Of a stretch of DNA of 64,000 nucleotides, positions 29,094-41,779 are shown piece by piece. The number at the start of each line of letters is the position of its first letter. The first letter of the stretch is position 1. The stretch is from NCBI GenBank assembly GCA_024305745.1, contig JAHRBS010000010.1, positions 7,501-71,500 on the forward strand. Reading direction: 5' to 3'. The translations under genes and the position numbers were made by a program. The notes under the pieces are model-generated. The model ran no database searches. It was not told the origin of the DNA and saw only the letters and a list, made by a program, of their open reading frames with translations. This DNA is from Polyporus tsugae. Lineage: Eukaryota; Basidiomycota; Agaricomycetes; Polyporales; Polyporaceae.

Positions 29094-30705
29094 GGACGGG
29101 GGCGAGGGCGGGGACGGGGGCGGAGGAGGTGAAGGAGTCGCGGAGGAGACGAAGAGTGCCAGCCAGGAGGAGCGGGGGGTGAGCGGGAGGGGGGGACTGT
29201 CGGCAGAGGGGAGCTGGGGGCGGGGGGCGGGGCGGGGACATATTTGAGGGCAGCAGCCAAGCTTCATATCGCCTCGCCTATTTGCGCCACGCTCCCCATC
29301 ACATTCTCCTTTTCTGGCCGGTTTTCATTTTCCCTCCCTCCAACTTCCCAATCCGGACTCGCCTCCTTGTCCTTTTCCGGCCCTTCGCCCGCGCCGTCTG
29401 GACCCCGAGCACCAGCCTCCCGCCCTCGCCCGCCGCGCCTCGCCTCGGGTGGGGCAGATCGCGATCGCCATCTACTCAGCCCGCATCTCAGGCTCGCTCT
29501 CTGCTCAACGGTTACGCTCGCGGTAAACATTTCCTCCTCGCCTCCGCCCAGCAGCGCTCACTCACTCGCTCTCTGCCTGCTGCTCGCCCCGCAGTCCGAC
29601 ATACTCGCAGCGCGGGAGGCCCGCACCGCCCCCCTGCAGCGCTTCGGTACACGAGGTTACGGCAAGGATCCTCTTTTCTCAGCCAGAAGTCGAATCGCCT
29701 CCGACTTTGGTCTCCGTCCACGAGCGCGCGCACCGAGAGCCCATTCGGCGCCACTCCCTGCCATATCCTCCTCCCGCTTTCTCTCACTCTACCCCACCCG
29801 CTGCCTCTCCGACCGTCACCCATGGAATTCGACAGCCCGTCTGATCCATGCGGACCCGGCCACTCCTCTCCCTCCGCTTCTTCCTCTCCAGACATGTCCA
29901 CACTGCCGCCTCACCTCCACCCGCTCGCTCTCTCCGACCATTCCGGTCTTCCCGATCCCCGCCGCGCTCTCAATGGCCCTTGTCCCGCACTCACCGAACG
30001 CCCCCTCCCCGGCCCAGATCCAAGCCCATCCCGGCCGTGCGGCTCCTACGTCATCTGCGCTCGCCTCTCTCGCGCCTCTCGCCCCGTCTTCTCGTCTTCT
30101 CCTCGATTTCCCCTGCCCCAGCACCCGTCTCCAACCCTCTAGCTCTAATCCGCGCTTCTCCCCCTCGTATTCATTCAGTCCCTCGTCCATCCGGCGCTAC
30201 CGTCCTCACCACATCCATCCATCCATCCTGCCGTCGGTCCTCCGCATGGCGCCCCTTCCCTCCTCCCACCTGCCATCCCTCATGGATCGTCTGTCCTCTC
30301 TCCTGCCTCATGGCCTCCTGCGACTCTCATCTTCTCTCCTCTCCGGCCCCGCAGCAAACCCCACACCGCTCTCTCATGCGCTCGGCATGCCCATCTCTCA
30401 TCCTCCTCCCTCTCCCGAGTCCACATTCTCCGGCCTCTCAATTTGTCCATCCTCGGTGCCCTTTTCTCCCAGCTGGTTCCCCCAGTCTACTAACAGCTCC
30501 CTGCGCTCTTCCTCGAGGCGCCGGCCACGCCAGACGTTCCCCCGTCTAAAGTCCCGCCGCCTGCTGCATACGGCAGCCCATTCACGCCCTGTCAGGTACT
30601 ATCCCTCCTTTGACGATCACGCGCGATCACGCCCCATGCCGACTTCTCACGCAACAGCTCATTGGCTCGACTTGGTCAACGGATTCTCAGATGACCTATA
30701 ACAAG
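29094..30705. promoter_or_regulatory. Pyrimidine-rich promoter or leader region upstream of the zinc-finger gene
   Basis: The plus strand is strongly CT-rich and open in two or three frames at once over 1.4 kb, all giving Ser/Pro/Arg-rich translations. That pattern is typical of composition bias rather than coding. A small real gene starting at the ATG at 29,822 (MEFDSPSDPCGPGH) cannot be excluded. Confidence 0.3.
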
Positions 30706-33700
30706 CCCTCCGCCCGGCCTGCGCTCTCCCGACTGTCCGCAGCCGGCGTGGACCATGGGCCATGGCTGTCGACACCCTGCCGTCGTCACGCGTCCGAGCA
30801 TGGCGAGTGTGCGGAGTGCGGCTGTTTGTCGGCCTTTCCCACACGACACGCCCGGAGCCAGCCCTCGGAACTTCTGTCTCGCGCCCGAGGGCGTGCAGGC
30901 TGCTTGGCAGCTGCGAGCCGGCCAACGCTGCGGCCGCCGCCATGTTCCCTGCCAATGCAGTCGATCGCAGCCTAGGTCCTCCCGCAGCCTGGCGAATCCC
31001 GCTCGTTTGGGTGAGTGCGTGGAGACGAGGGTCGTCGCGTTAGGTTCGATGTTTGCTCATCTGTACGTTCTTATTCCGACGCTGGAACAAACTTGGAAGC
31101 ACTGACCAGATCTGCCAACGTCGCTAGTGCGAGCTGAGTGCGCGTGCGAGTGCCGAGGCCACAGTCGCTCCACGGAGTAGCGCGGGCCGCCCGTCGCGGA
31201 AGCAGATGCGAGCCACCTTCGGAGCCGAAAACGGCAAGAGCGGGACAGGCGCGCTGGTCGGGGTCCTGGAGCGGGACCCCTTTCTATTTGCGCCGGATGT
31301 GCGCTCGTCGTCTCGGACGTTGACACATGCCGTCCGGCTCGCTCGATGGCGCCCCCGCCAGAACAGATCTCCCGCCTCCGCCGTCCCACGCCGCCCGCCC
31401 ACGTGTCTTCTGGTTAGAATGTCGACGGCGCCCGCGCCGCCCGGCACGCCGTCCCAAGCGGGCATCCCCGCCTGCGCGGGTGCGCTCTCCGCCGTCTCCT
31501 GACAGGCCACTGAGATGCCAACGGAGGTCGACAGCAACCAACCCCTGGCCTGCGGTCACCGTCAACGGCTCCTCCGCGGAACATGGCGGTCGGAAGTCGA
31601 GAGTCGCCATGGACGTGGACGCGCCGATCAGCGGTGGGTTCCCCGTCTCTCTCTCTCTGCGTCTCGTGAGCGCCTCATTCTCCTTGGACACTGGCAGGCC
31701 TCGGGACGCACGCGGGGCGCACGCCGTCGTGCCTCTATCTCCACGCACGAGCCAGCAGGCAGGAGCTTGTGGCGAGCGCCGCCCTGATCGCGCTGCGCGG
31801 CGGTCGGCAACTCCCCAGAGCTGGAGCCGCCGACTTCGCACAGAACGCTCGAGGGTTGCGCCACAGGCGGTCCGCCGGCCCCGTCCATTTGTGTGTGTGG
31901 TACGGGGGCGGGATTGGGTGGTCGCCCTGAAATGGACCTCTCGACTGTCCCCACCGTCACCGCCGGCTGCGAGAACGTAGCGGTCCGGTGACCTCTCGGC
32001 GTCGCGCAACGGTGTCCGTCGCTGGCGACAGAGTGTGCAATCGTGCGAACGCGCGCAGCGCTACTGCCGTTGGCGGTTGCGACGCGACGGAGCGGCGGCG
32101 GCATTCCGTACTTATCGTCCATCGCGCCATGCATCTTCGTGTGGTTCTAGCAAGAGCCGGGTTTTGCGTTCCCGACTCGTAGCAGCATGGAACACAGAAC
32201 GTAGAACCTGGAGAAGGTGATATCAGCAACAGATGGGGCGGATGCAGATGATGCTTTTGCCTCGCGCGCGCGGCCCAGCGAGGGGAGTGCGCGCGATTGG
32301 GCTAGCTGGTCGCTCAGGTCGCACGATTTGCTTCCGCGTCTCTTTGGGCTCCGGACCTTCCCGCCAACTGTGGCTGCTACTTACCGATGCCGCGGCGGAC
32401 GATCTGGCGATCCCCAGCGGCGACCGACTGCGTCTGGGAACGATGGCGGACGAGGCGCCAGGCTTGGCCTGATTGCGGACGGGGAGCATGCGGTCGCTGT
32501 CCCGCCCATCACAACGCGGCGTAAACGAGGCACTGCATATGCCCGCCTTCCGACCAGACCATGCTTCGTCCCCTTGCCGCTCGTGCCCGCCACCGCCCTC
32601 GGCCGATGGTCAATGATTGCGGACTTGGGCTGTTCAGGGTGGGAGCACCACATCCGCCACATCGAGTCGCGACGGCGCGCGAGCGACGCCGACCGAGCAA
32701 ACACGCGAGGAGTCAAGACGACCGATGAGCTTCGCCTTGAGCGCTTGAGCTGGCAACTTGCAACTTGCAGCTTGAACTTGTTCGGGACCCGGAACTCCGC
32801 CGTCATGTCGTATGCAGCCGCGGACCGCCGAGTCTCACTTTGTACTTGGATGTGAATCCTAAGTATGAGTGGCCAACATTGGATCAAGAGCCTGTACAGG
32901 CCATTCAATCCGGCTTCGTCACCAGTCGCGCGAAGCCTGGGGCGCGCGGGGGGCGCGTGCCGCAGTATGACGTCCGGTCGCCGGAGTAGGGGTTTGAGTG
33001 CGCTTCCGTTCCCCTCAGTGGTTCTCCAGTCCAGTGGTCCATCCGTGAGTACGTTGTTCATCTTGCGGACGCCGTGCCGTTCTCACACGGCGCTTGGTCA
33101 ATCCCAACTCAAAAACTGATACCCTGTTTGGCAGAACAGTGTCACTGTCAAGCAGCCCCCCTGGGCCCTGGCTGTACCGCGCGCGCGAACAGAGACGAAC
33201 GGCTTCGCAGACGCAGGCGGTGCCCAGCCACGAGCAGATGGGATGGATATGATCAAGCATCATTGAATGGCGGCCGTCCGGGGCTCAGCGCTCAGCGGGC
33301 CGCCGATCTCTCGGAGACGGAGTCGGGGTCGGAGCAACTCACCGGTTTCAGACTCCTCGCCAGTCGCGCATATTCCCCCCCTCATGCCTATCTGTGCCCA
33401 GGCCCCCTGACCAGTAGTACCCCGCTCTTGCCCAGGTGGAGACGACGAATACGTACGTATTAGCAGCTCACTACTGGACCCTTCTGCCCCGCGGCGGTGC
33501 TCGCTGTTCGCGTGCGCATCGCCGGACATGGGAGACTTCTCATCCCGCTGTCACAGTGCAGACGCAATCCGAGTCCGTTGCTTCCGCTTCGAGGATTCGG
33601 TGACCAATCTATCTGATTCGGTTGCGACGTCTCTACGCTCGGGCACGTCGACGGCGGTCGAATCGCGACGGGCGACATGGACGCAGGCCGGCCAGACCAG

Positions 33701-36700
33701 TAATCGGGGATGCGGGACTCGAGGTTCAGGTGAGGGGCACGGACGCGAGAGTGGACGTGGGGTGTCCAAGAGGCGTATCATGTGCCTTGTGTGCCTCCGC
33801 TTCCTGGCGTCAAAGGCCCAACACCGACACCGACCCTCACCGACCCAACCGCCCGTCGTTCTCACCCTCTCAACAAACAGAACATTCGTCTCGACGCCAT
33901 CGCCATTCACTCACTCTATTCTGAGCCCTCGGCACCCCTGCCCCGAGACCATGGCCATTGGCGACAGCATAGACGCCCCCGACTTAGGTTGCGCTACTTA
34001 ACCGACAGAAGGCCTATACACAGCACGGACTCGACGCATCGCGGGTAGACTCGCTTAGCTACCAATGTAAGTACATACCCAGGCCCCCAGTGGTGGAAGC
34101 CATTCTACCGGCCTCTCCGTCCGTGTTTCTTTCCTCCGGTGCCTAGCATCGCGATATGCATCTCGCCTTCAGCCGGTACTGTAAATCGTCTCACCACCCT
34201 CCTCTCATTATGTGTACTTCCTGACGTCAAGATTCAGCGAATACGGATATTTCGCCTCATTTAAAGCCGCGTCCGCGTCTATAGATGCGGACTAAGCAGC
34301 ATAGGCGCAGCGCGCGTACACCCCCCGAACTCCCCTCCGGCCGCTCATGGTGTACATATCCACGGCGTCCTGCACAACCGTGGAAATCACCCTCCCCGTA
34401 TGCTGTGTCGTGCGTCCGTGCTGCGCACGCTGCAGATCCCAATCTGCGAATCTGATCGCATTCCGTCCTCCGTCCTTCTGCGATCTCGACTTGCATACGG
34501 TCGTGCCCCTGCCGCCCCCCTGCCGCCTTGCGCCTTGCGCATCAAGTTCTTAAAGGCACCGAACCTTCCAACGGACGCTTGCATGGGCGGCCCGCTCTGG
34601 CGGACGCGGGGGGCACAAGGCCCACGAACAAGGTTCGGCGAGCGGCATCGACTTCCCCTCGGTCCAACACGCGGAGGAGGCGTGTCCTGCCTCGAGTTCG
34701 TCGTGCCGCTGACGTTCGCTTTCACTAGGGACAGGTTCGCCCCCTCTCTCGACGCGCACGCCCTGGCCGTTCGCCTCGTCACGACTCACTGGTCCTTCTG
34801 CGGACGGGCCTCTCAGCGCCCGCACGTTTCTGCGTGGCTCGAGTCCTCATCCTAAATCCAAAACGCGCGGAGTCGGATGCGTCGCCGGTTCCACGAGAGA
34901 GACGGGGTGCAGCCCGTCCTCCCCGTCCCCGTGGTGCGCGTGCACGGCCTTGCGCGGCGAGCGACAGATTCCTGGACGTTCTTTCGAGCCTAGAGCTCGC
35001 CGTGGAATATCCTGGACGACCGACGAGTATCTCACACACCGCCCCGCCGTGGCTCGCACTGGGACCTTGCAACGTCGGGGCTGTTACTCGGGGGGTCTGG
35101 GTGTTACAGCGACGTGGGCTTGCGGCTGTCTCCGGCGATTGGTGACTGGTGGCCCGGGTGCTCCTCGATCAAACAACCCAACGTCGCGCTCAATGTCACG
35201 GCCCCTGCCCCCCGCTACGGAAAACTCAAGTCCGTCGCAGCAGTCCGGCTTTACTGTCAACGCCTGCGTCCATTGTCTCTTCAGGCTGTGTCTGTGCTTG
35301 CTGCGCTGTTCTTCACGTCCGGGGTTTGGTTGTGAATGTCCGAAGCCCGGCTCCGCCGCTCTCCCCCTTGTTCTGACCATCCGCTCCCTGTCGTCTTCCT
35401 GATCCGGTCATTGGTCATAGCTACGCATACTCCGTGTTCGCGGTTTTACCCCTAGCTCGCGCTGCGGGCATTCATTATCCAGCGTCGCCGGTAGGGTAGA
35501 GGGCCAAGCCTGTTTCCCGTTCCCCGGTTCATTGACTGCTTTCACTAGCGCGGCGTTGCGAGCTCAGCGACCGGCGGCGCTGTTTTGATGGCAAGACTGG
35601 AAACATGTACATGGACAACGCCGTGCCAATGCCAACACGCTCAATGCCGGGAGTTGACACCGTCATACCCAAACCGTCCATCTCCTGGACGCTCGTCTGT
35701 GGACCAAATGTCTAAACAACCTGGCGCGATTACTGTATCAATTCTGGAGGTTCGTGCTTGGATTTGACACTGCAGCTTTTTCTTGCCTGCTCAATTCCCG
35801 ATTCGCAGCACTGTGTTCGATGTATCGGAAGGATTGCTGGAATCGCTAGCTCACTGGTCAAGTAGCACATGACAAACCTCCCGCTCGCCCAATTCTTCTC
35901 CAGTCCCCCACCACGAATTCACGCGAGACGCCTGGTGTTGCCTACACGTACGTACAATTGACGTGTCACGCACAAAAGACGTCAGAGGCGGACGGTACGA
36001 ACACGCCCGACGGAACCAAGACCGCCGCGCCGCCTCGATGGTCGTTATCCTATCTAATATCGCCCGCGTCCTCGCGCACCCCCCTCCGAGCTGTCCCGGC
36101 CCAGATATTTGGGCGGGGGAAGTTGTGGTTGGTCATGGGTCCGCCTCGATGGACGTAGCTCGCGCGATACTGGACGCGGGACGCGCCAGGGACTCCTTGG
36201 GAGCTTCGACGGCTTCTAGCTTCCCTTCTTCAACGCTCTAGGGCAGGGCCCGGAACAACGTGCTGGACGTGAGGAAGTACTTGCAAGCCGGGCGGGAGCA
36301 CCTTGCGGTTTCTCTAGCGCATCGCGCGACTCCCTTGTACTCGATTTGTACTCGACTTGCGCGGTGGGACGCGGGGGACAGCCACTCCGGCCCCGCACGT
36401 AGGTTCGGTCCAGCTGTCGGGCGTGGTCTAGCTCGAAGTTGCGGAGGGAATTAGGGGTTATACTGCTCAGCCCTTCTGACATCCCGGTCAGCGAAGGTTG
36501 TGGGGATTACGCGCAAGGAGAGAACCCAGGGCAGCCAAATTCGCTCGAAGTGCCGATCGCGTCGCGCGCCCCTCGTATCGTATCTAAGTTCAAGATGACG
36601 AAGTTGCACCACGGACGGAGGAGGGCGCGCAATCCGCATGGCTCAAGTTCGTCCGGTCTGCTTGATGGCGCGAGTTACGGCTGCCCAGCCCGCGTAGGTA

Positions 36701-39700
36701 TGTACATACTGTAGATGGATGCGGACTCTGAACCTATCTTCGTTGAACGCCATCCCGGCTGGCGCTGACCGACGTTGCGTCGCTGGAATCTGCGGCTGTG
36801 CGGACGTTGGCCGGCCCAGCTCAGCACTCGCGGATATGGTGCGGCGCGCAGCTTTTCTCTTAGACGGGATAGCCGTCAGCTGGTGCGCCGAGGCGCCTTG
36901 TAGGGCGTGTCTGGTATCCAGTGTCCTTGTCTGGCTTCGGTCGGGCGTCCCCCCTTCTTTCGCGGCTCGAATCCTCAGCCTCTCAAGTTTGCCGACTTGC
37001 TATTCCAGTCGTGTCACGTCGTGGGGGTCTTCTCGAGGGCGCTGCAGCTTCGGTACCCTTTTGTCCATTTAGGGATTCAGTGTTGTACACACATCCTGGA
37101 GGATCCACACCCGTGGGTTGTTATTGCTGTTGGGGTACGCTGCGCCCCCCCACGCTTATAATGCGAAACACTTGTCATGTATGACTCCCATCGTCATCAT
37201 GGACATCGATGCCGATTTCGAAGCCTCACAGTGCACGTACAGTGTGCGCGGTGTGGACCTCAACTGCCACCGTGACCACGATTGCGATGACGGTCGAGGC
37301 CTGGCGGCGGACACGAAGTACGTACGTACGAGAGACAGCGAAACGTATGATTGCTCGATGCGTCGAAGTGGCGGTTCAAACGGCGTTCAAACCTGACCAG
37401 CTTCCCCGCGCCCGTGAAGCATTACGAATGCACAAGGGTCTGTCTGCCTCGAGGCGTGCCACTTGAAAGATGGTTCGAGGAAGCGATTACTACTCCGCGA
37501 GCTGTCCTTGTCTTTCCTGACGGCTAATTGCGAACTTTGGTTCCGTTGAGCAACCTATGCTGAGACGCACTGCAGCGAAACACGATGCGACCGACTCACC
37601 GACCATTGGATTCTGTATCGATTGGTCAGTCAGTCATCTGGCCAACGTTTTCAGAGGGGAGACCGGCGCCGCGGAACTTGGAAGGAGATAATCAATCGAT
37701 AGGTGGGGGATCGGAGACCCGCCTCGCCCCCGGATGCAGAAGGCCCCAGTGAGATCTGAATGGGGCGTCCGCAATGATGCGCATTGTATACCAGCCGCCG
37801 GGGGACACCAGGGCGCCCTGGAGCGCCATGGCCGGGGTTGGGTTCTTTTTATCGCCTAATATGGGCGTCCCCCGTTTTCACGAAGCTACGGAAGGGAAGG
37901 TGAGGATCAGATTCGGGCGGACGGGGATAGCGTGTACCTCGTGCTTGGAAAATTTCTGCCCTGCTAATCGGAGTGTATGGTCGTGCCAGCCGCAACTGCG
38001 AGGGGGGGGGGTGGCATGACGAGGTGGCGTGGACGTGCGCGGGAGCCTGACTCCGCATCTACCATGGTAGCCGGTTGCACCTCTCAGTACCCCCAATGCC
38101 CTACCGCGACGGACTCTCGTACTGTTCTTCCCAACCCTATCGCTGGCCTGTAAATTGCCCAGAATTTTTGGAGACTTGCTGTCCGCTACTTGCTGCGTTC
38201 TTCTTGGGGTTTCCGCCAGCGCAGACACCGGTACCTGCAGCACAGCAGCACCTGTCGCTGCGGTATACAGCTGCAGATCTCCAGCTTACCCGACTGTCTC
38301 TTCCCCCGCGTTTTAGGTTCGGCTTCCAAAGATTCACTCCGAGAGGTAGTCGAACCCTCGTCCGACCGCAGCGGCGCGCGCGGGTCACTGGAGGCGTGCA
38401 TCTGCCGCTAGAAGTTGTGGTACGATATCAACCTTATTAAAGTTCGTACGTACTCTCTTTCGACGGGAGAGACTCTTGACACCCCCGGAAAGAATGAGCA
38501 GCAGCAGCAGCAGCAGTACATCCAGGGAATATGCATGGGGGCACGACGTCGGCGATGTGGGTATTTTCCATACCGGTGCGTTTGACTCCGACTGGTTTTG
38601 GCTCCATCCTCGCCGACGCTATCGCAAACTTCTAGCGGGCGAGGAGCGCGCGGCGGGTGCACTCAGGGCTCGTCGGACGCGCGAGGGTGATCATCCTTCC
38701 ATCCTACAGGTGCCAACAAGACACGGTGTGGTGCGCAAGTTACTTGGCTGTCGACGCTGGAACTTCGACGATCTCCGCGCGGGGTAAGTTTATCCTCGAT
38801 GTTTGACGATGATGCGCCATGGGGATGCCATTCAAGGTGAGTGGCGGCTAGAACGACGCGTAGAAGCGGAGCAGGTGCGGGAAGCTGTCCGAGTTCGATA
38901 TCGGCCAGAAGGCCGGAGGGACATCGCACTGAGGCGAACGGAAGGATAGGTTCACCCGTGTAAGGGGAGATGATCATGAGAAGTTCGGCGAGCAGCGGGG
39001 TCTGTGTGGTTCGATTGCGGGGAAGTTGCTCGCCGTCCACATTGGAAGATGAGCCAGTGGACAAATGCCGATGAGACCGAGCTTTTAGCAGCTCGTTAGC
39101 AGCTGCGGAAAGCTTCTCTCAGACGTGCGTTACTTTCAGAAGAGCGCTCTGGTGTTGGTACGACTCGTAACCCAGTCCAACGTTCCACTGAAGCGTTCAT
39201 CGCGTCGCTTTTGATGCTCGGGATTATGATTTCTGGCTGGAAAGGCGGAGGGTTGGAAATTTGCGCCGTGGACAGCGCTCCCCCATACTATATGTTGTTT
39301 TCGACACAGTATGTGCGGCGTCTTCGGGGAGGCGCTGTGTCCCGAGAATGTGGTGCTCGTGATGTATCGTGAAAGGTTCCGCGCATGGTACGATACCACC
39401 ATACATCGAGACTGTGAGGGACTGGATCGTAAAGGGTCAACGCATTGTGATTCTGTATGCGAGGTCAACCAAAGCCATGCAAACCTACCACGATGAGCAC
39501 CGGTTCGTATGTATGCCGCAATGCGATGTATCGGGCGGATAGTGTCTTCATCACTAAAATATGAATATATTCCACCAGAGGTTGTTTTCAAGTCGGTTGC
39601 GAGACATTCATCGCACGGCCAGTCCGGCGAAGCCATGCTTATACTGGCATGTACGAAGCCCTCGCATCCCGAGTGAGCGGCAACTGAAAGGAGGATCAGA

Positions 39701-40460
39701 AAGCGAACGCGAAGATGGATATTGGTCTTGAGAACTCTCTGAAACCTTACGTCTGATCTGAGCTTCGTCTTCTTTCCTCCCCAATAGAGTAGAGGGTCAC
39801 TTACTTTGAAAGCAACAGCCCACCTCACGGTCCGTGTGTGCGATGGGATTCTGTGTTTGACGCGAGGTGGATACTCGGAGAGGTGTCGCCTTCACTTGGA
39901 CCACCACGTTGAAGGGGCCGTGTCGCGTTATCAGGAAACCAGGTATCACGCACGAAGAAGATGGCATTTGACTCACCGCTCTGGTTGTGAGAATGCGCCG
40001 AGTTCTGTCTTCGCGAAGCTTGATCTGGTTAAACATGCAACCTTCGACTTGCGGTGCCGAACTTGAACTGGGTCTGGTCGTCAAGGAAAGGGCGCTCAGG
40101 GCGCGGTGGACATTGATTTCGGTATGTCTTGAAATGTCCGACTCTTGAGTGCAGCAGGGGTTACATACAGAGGTTGGAGAGGGTAAGACAAAGGGAGACG
40201 AACGGGAAGCAGTACTTAGGGACAAACGTTTGCGAAGGTGGGGAGAGGTTCCCAAATAGGGATGGATGACTCCCGCTGGAGAGCGCCGACTTGTGTCGCG
40301 AGTGGAACTTGCATCCCTCCCACCTCGACAACCACCGCTCGCGACTGATCTCAGCTCTTCTCTATCTATTCGTTAGGTCTTGCATTAACTTGTACGGCCA
40401 CCCCCGCTCTCCTCTAATCGCTGCTCTCACAACTCTACCTATCGCTACCACACTTGTTTA
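30706..40460. other. Ten-kilobase stretch without a supportable gene
   Basis: Open frames are short, overlapping and compositionally shadowed on both strands. No domain signature, consistent splice pattern or long conserved-looking frame was found. The sequence is GC-rich with many CG dinucleotides, so it does not look mutated by RIP. It may hold noncoding RNA genes, decayed DNA or small genes beyond manual recognition. Confidence 0.4.
38496..38516 (+). repeat. AGC trinucleotide microsatellite
   Basis: About seven AGC units follow an ATG at 38,494. The attached frame (to 38,787) has no recognisable product. Confidence 0.8.
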
Positions 40461-41228
40461 ATGCCCCCACGGAGCAAGCGCAATGCAACCTCCCGTCGTC
40501 ATCCCCCCTCTCACCCTCAACCGTCTCATTCCCCTTCAGATCTCCTTTCATTCGAGCCCGACGCGCCGCCCCAGACGGTGTACGGCTCCATCACCCCTGC
40601 CGTCTTCGACTTGGAGCCACCCCCCTCTGATCCAGAGGTAGGGCGTGCCTCAGCCGTTATCTGGGACAGCCATGACCCTGCCAACTTGCTTCGCGACCCC
40701 GCAGACTACTCCAAGGATGTCTATGGTCCTGGCACCAGCGAGTCCGACATTGATGACGGCGGCCCTATCTCTCCTTCCACCTCTCCCCCCGGTCCCTCGT
40801 CTTTCGGCAACAACCTCGCCGTCGCGGACGAACACGCTTCCGGACGCTCCACGCTCAGCACGCTAGCCATTCCGGCAGAAGACACGACCTCGGACGAGTC
40901 CTCGTTGAGCAGGAGCGTGGGCCATATCAGGTCCCCCGTGCTCGCTCGGTGAGTCTTATCTCCCACCCGTCCCCCACCCTCCCTCTTTCTTTGTTCCTGC
41001 TGCAGAGAGCCATCCCTATGGTTCGTTTTGGAGTTGTCTGTATGCATCTCGGGGTGGACGTTACGTGGGTTTCGACACCCCGAGTGGCACCTCCTGAGCT
41101 CACCCGTGGGGCTTCAAACGAGGGTTGCGAGGCTGTCCATCAAGTATAACCTCGCGTTTTGCGCACGGCATGGGGTACATGATGCATCTAACATATCACG
41201 GTGTCATGCGCGCTCCGTGGAAGGGTAA
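40461..41228 (+). CDS. Putative unknown protein (about 236 aa, 2 exons)
   Basis: Exon 1 (40,461-40,948) encodes a Ser/Pro/Asp-rich disordered stretch starting MPPRSKRNATSRR. A GTGAGT donor at 40,949 and a CTGCAG acceptor ending at 41,005 restore a frame that runs to a stop at 41,228. Exon 1 has convincing coding composition; exon 2 does not and may be wrong. It could instead be the first exon of the BCAS3-like gene that starts about 0.8 kb further on, but I could not find a junction that fits its phase. Confidence 0.4.
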
Positions 41229-41779
41229 GCGTTCGGATCTTGGAAGCGCGTAGGTCACCGAGCGCATCGTCTCGCGCACCCTGCTCGCGTACGCGTGGCC
41301 CAACCAGACGCGTCGGAATGGGCCTATTCTACCAGGTGACGTCAGGAGTTCACGTTCCATTCTCGACACAGCGCGATGACATTATCTGCATCATTCAAGT
41401 CCTTCATTGCTGGCCTTTGTTTGGTCACGACGATCCTGTCGTATTAGCTCATGTCCGTGAACTCGGTCATTGTCCTTCGCGCGTTCCACGTCCTCGCCCC
41501 CTTTGTTGCTTCTCCGAGGGTTCGCCGGTTTTGGGGTTGCGACCGTAATGGTGACTTTGGGATAAGAGATGGGCAGAGTAGGCACATCGCTCTCGCGGCA
41601 TGGAGGACGTCTCCACTACGCTGTTTCATTCTTTACTATTACGTCCCTGGACCTAGACCGGTTATCGAACTTGTCGCAAGCGTACCGAGATGAGATTCAC
41701 AAGGCTGCAACGTGTTTCGCGTATGAGCGGTGGGGATGTAGTCAAGCTTAAAACTCTAATGCTCGGTGGAGCGCTGGCT

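Noticed and set aside
29244..30701. A 485-codon plus-strand frame
   Set aside because: It is Ser/Pro/Arg-rich because of CT bias, overlaps a second equally open frame, and has no domain or splice pattern.
38494..39064. Small genes on either strand near the AGC microsatellite
   Set aside because: The frames overlap on opposite strands, and neither has a recognisable product or supporting splice sites.
39136..40255. Minus-strand frames of 152 and 230 codons
   Set aside because: The composition looks random, with many rare-type residues and no consistent exon chain.
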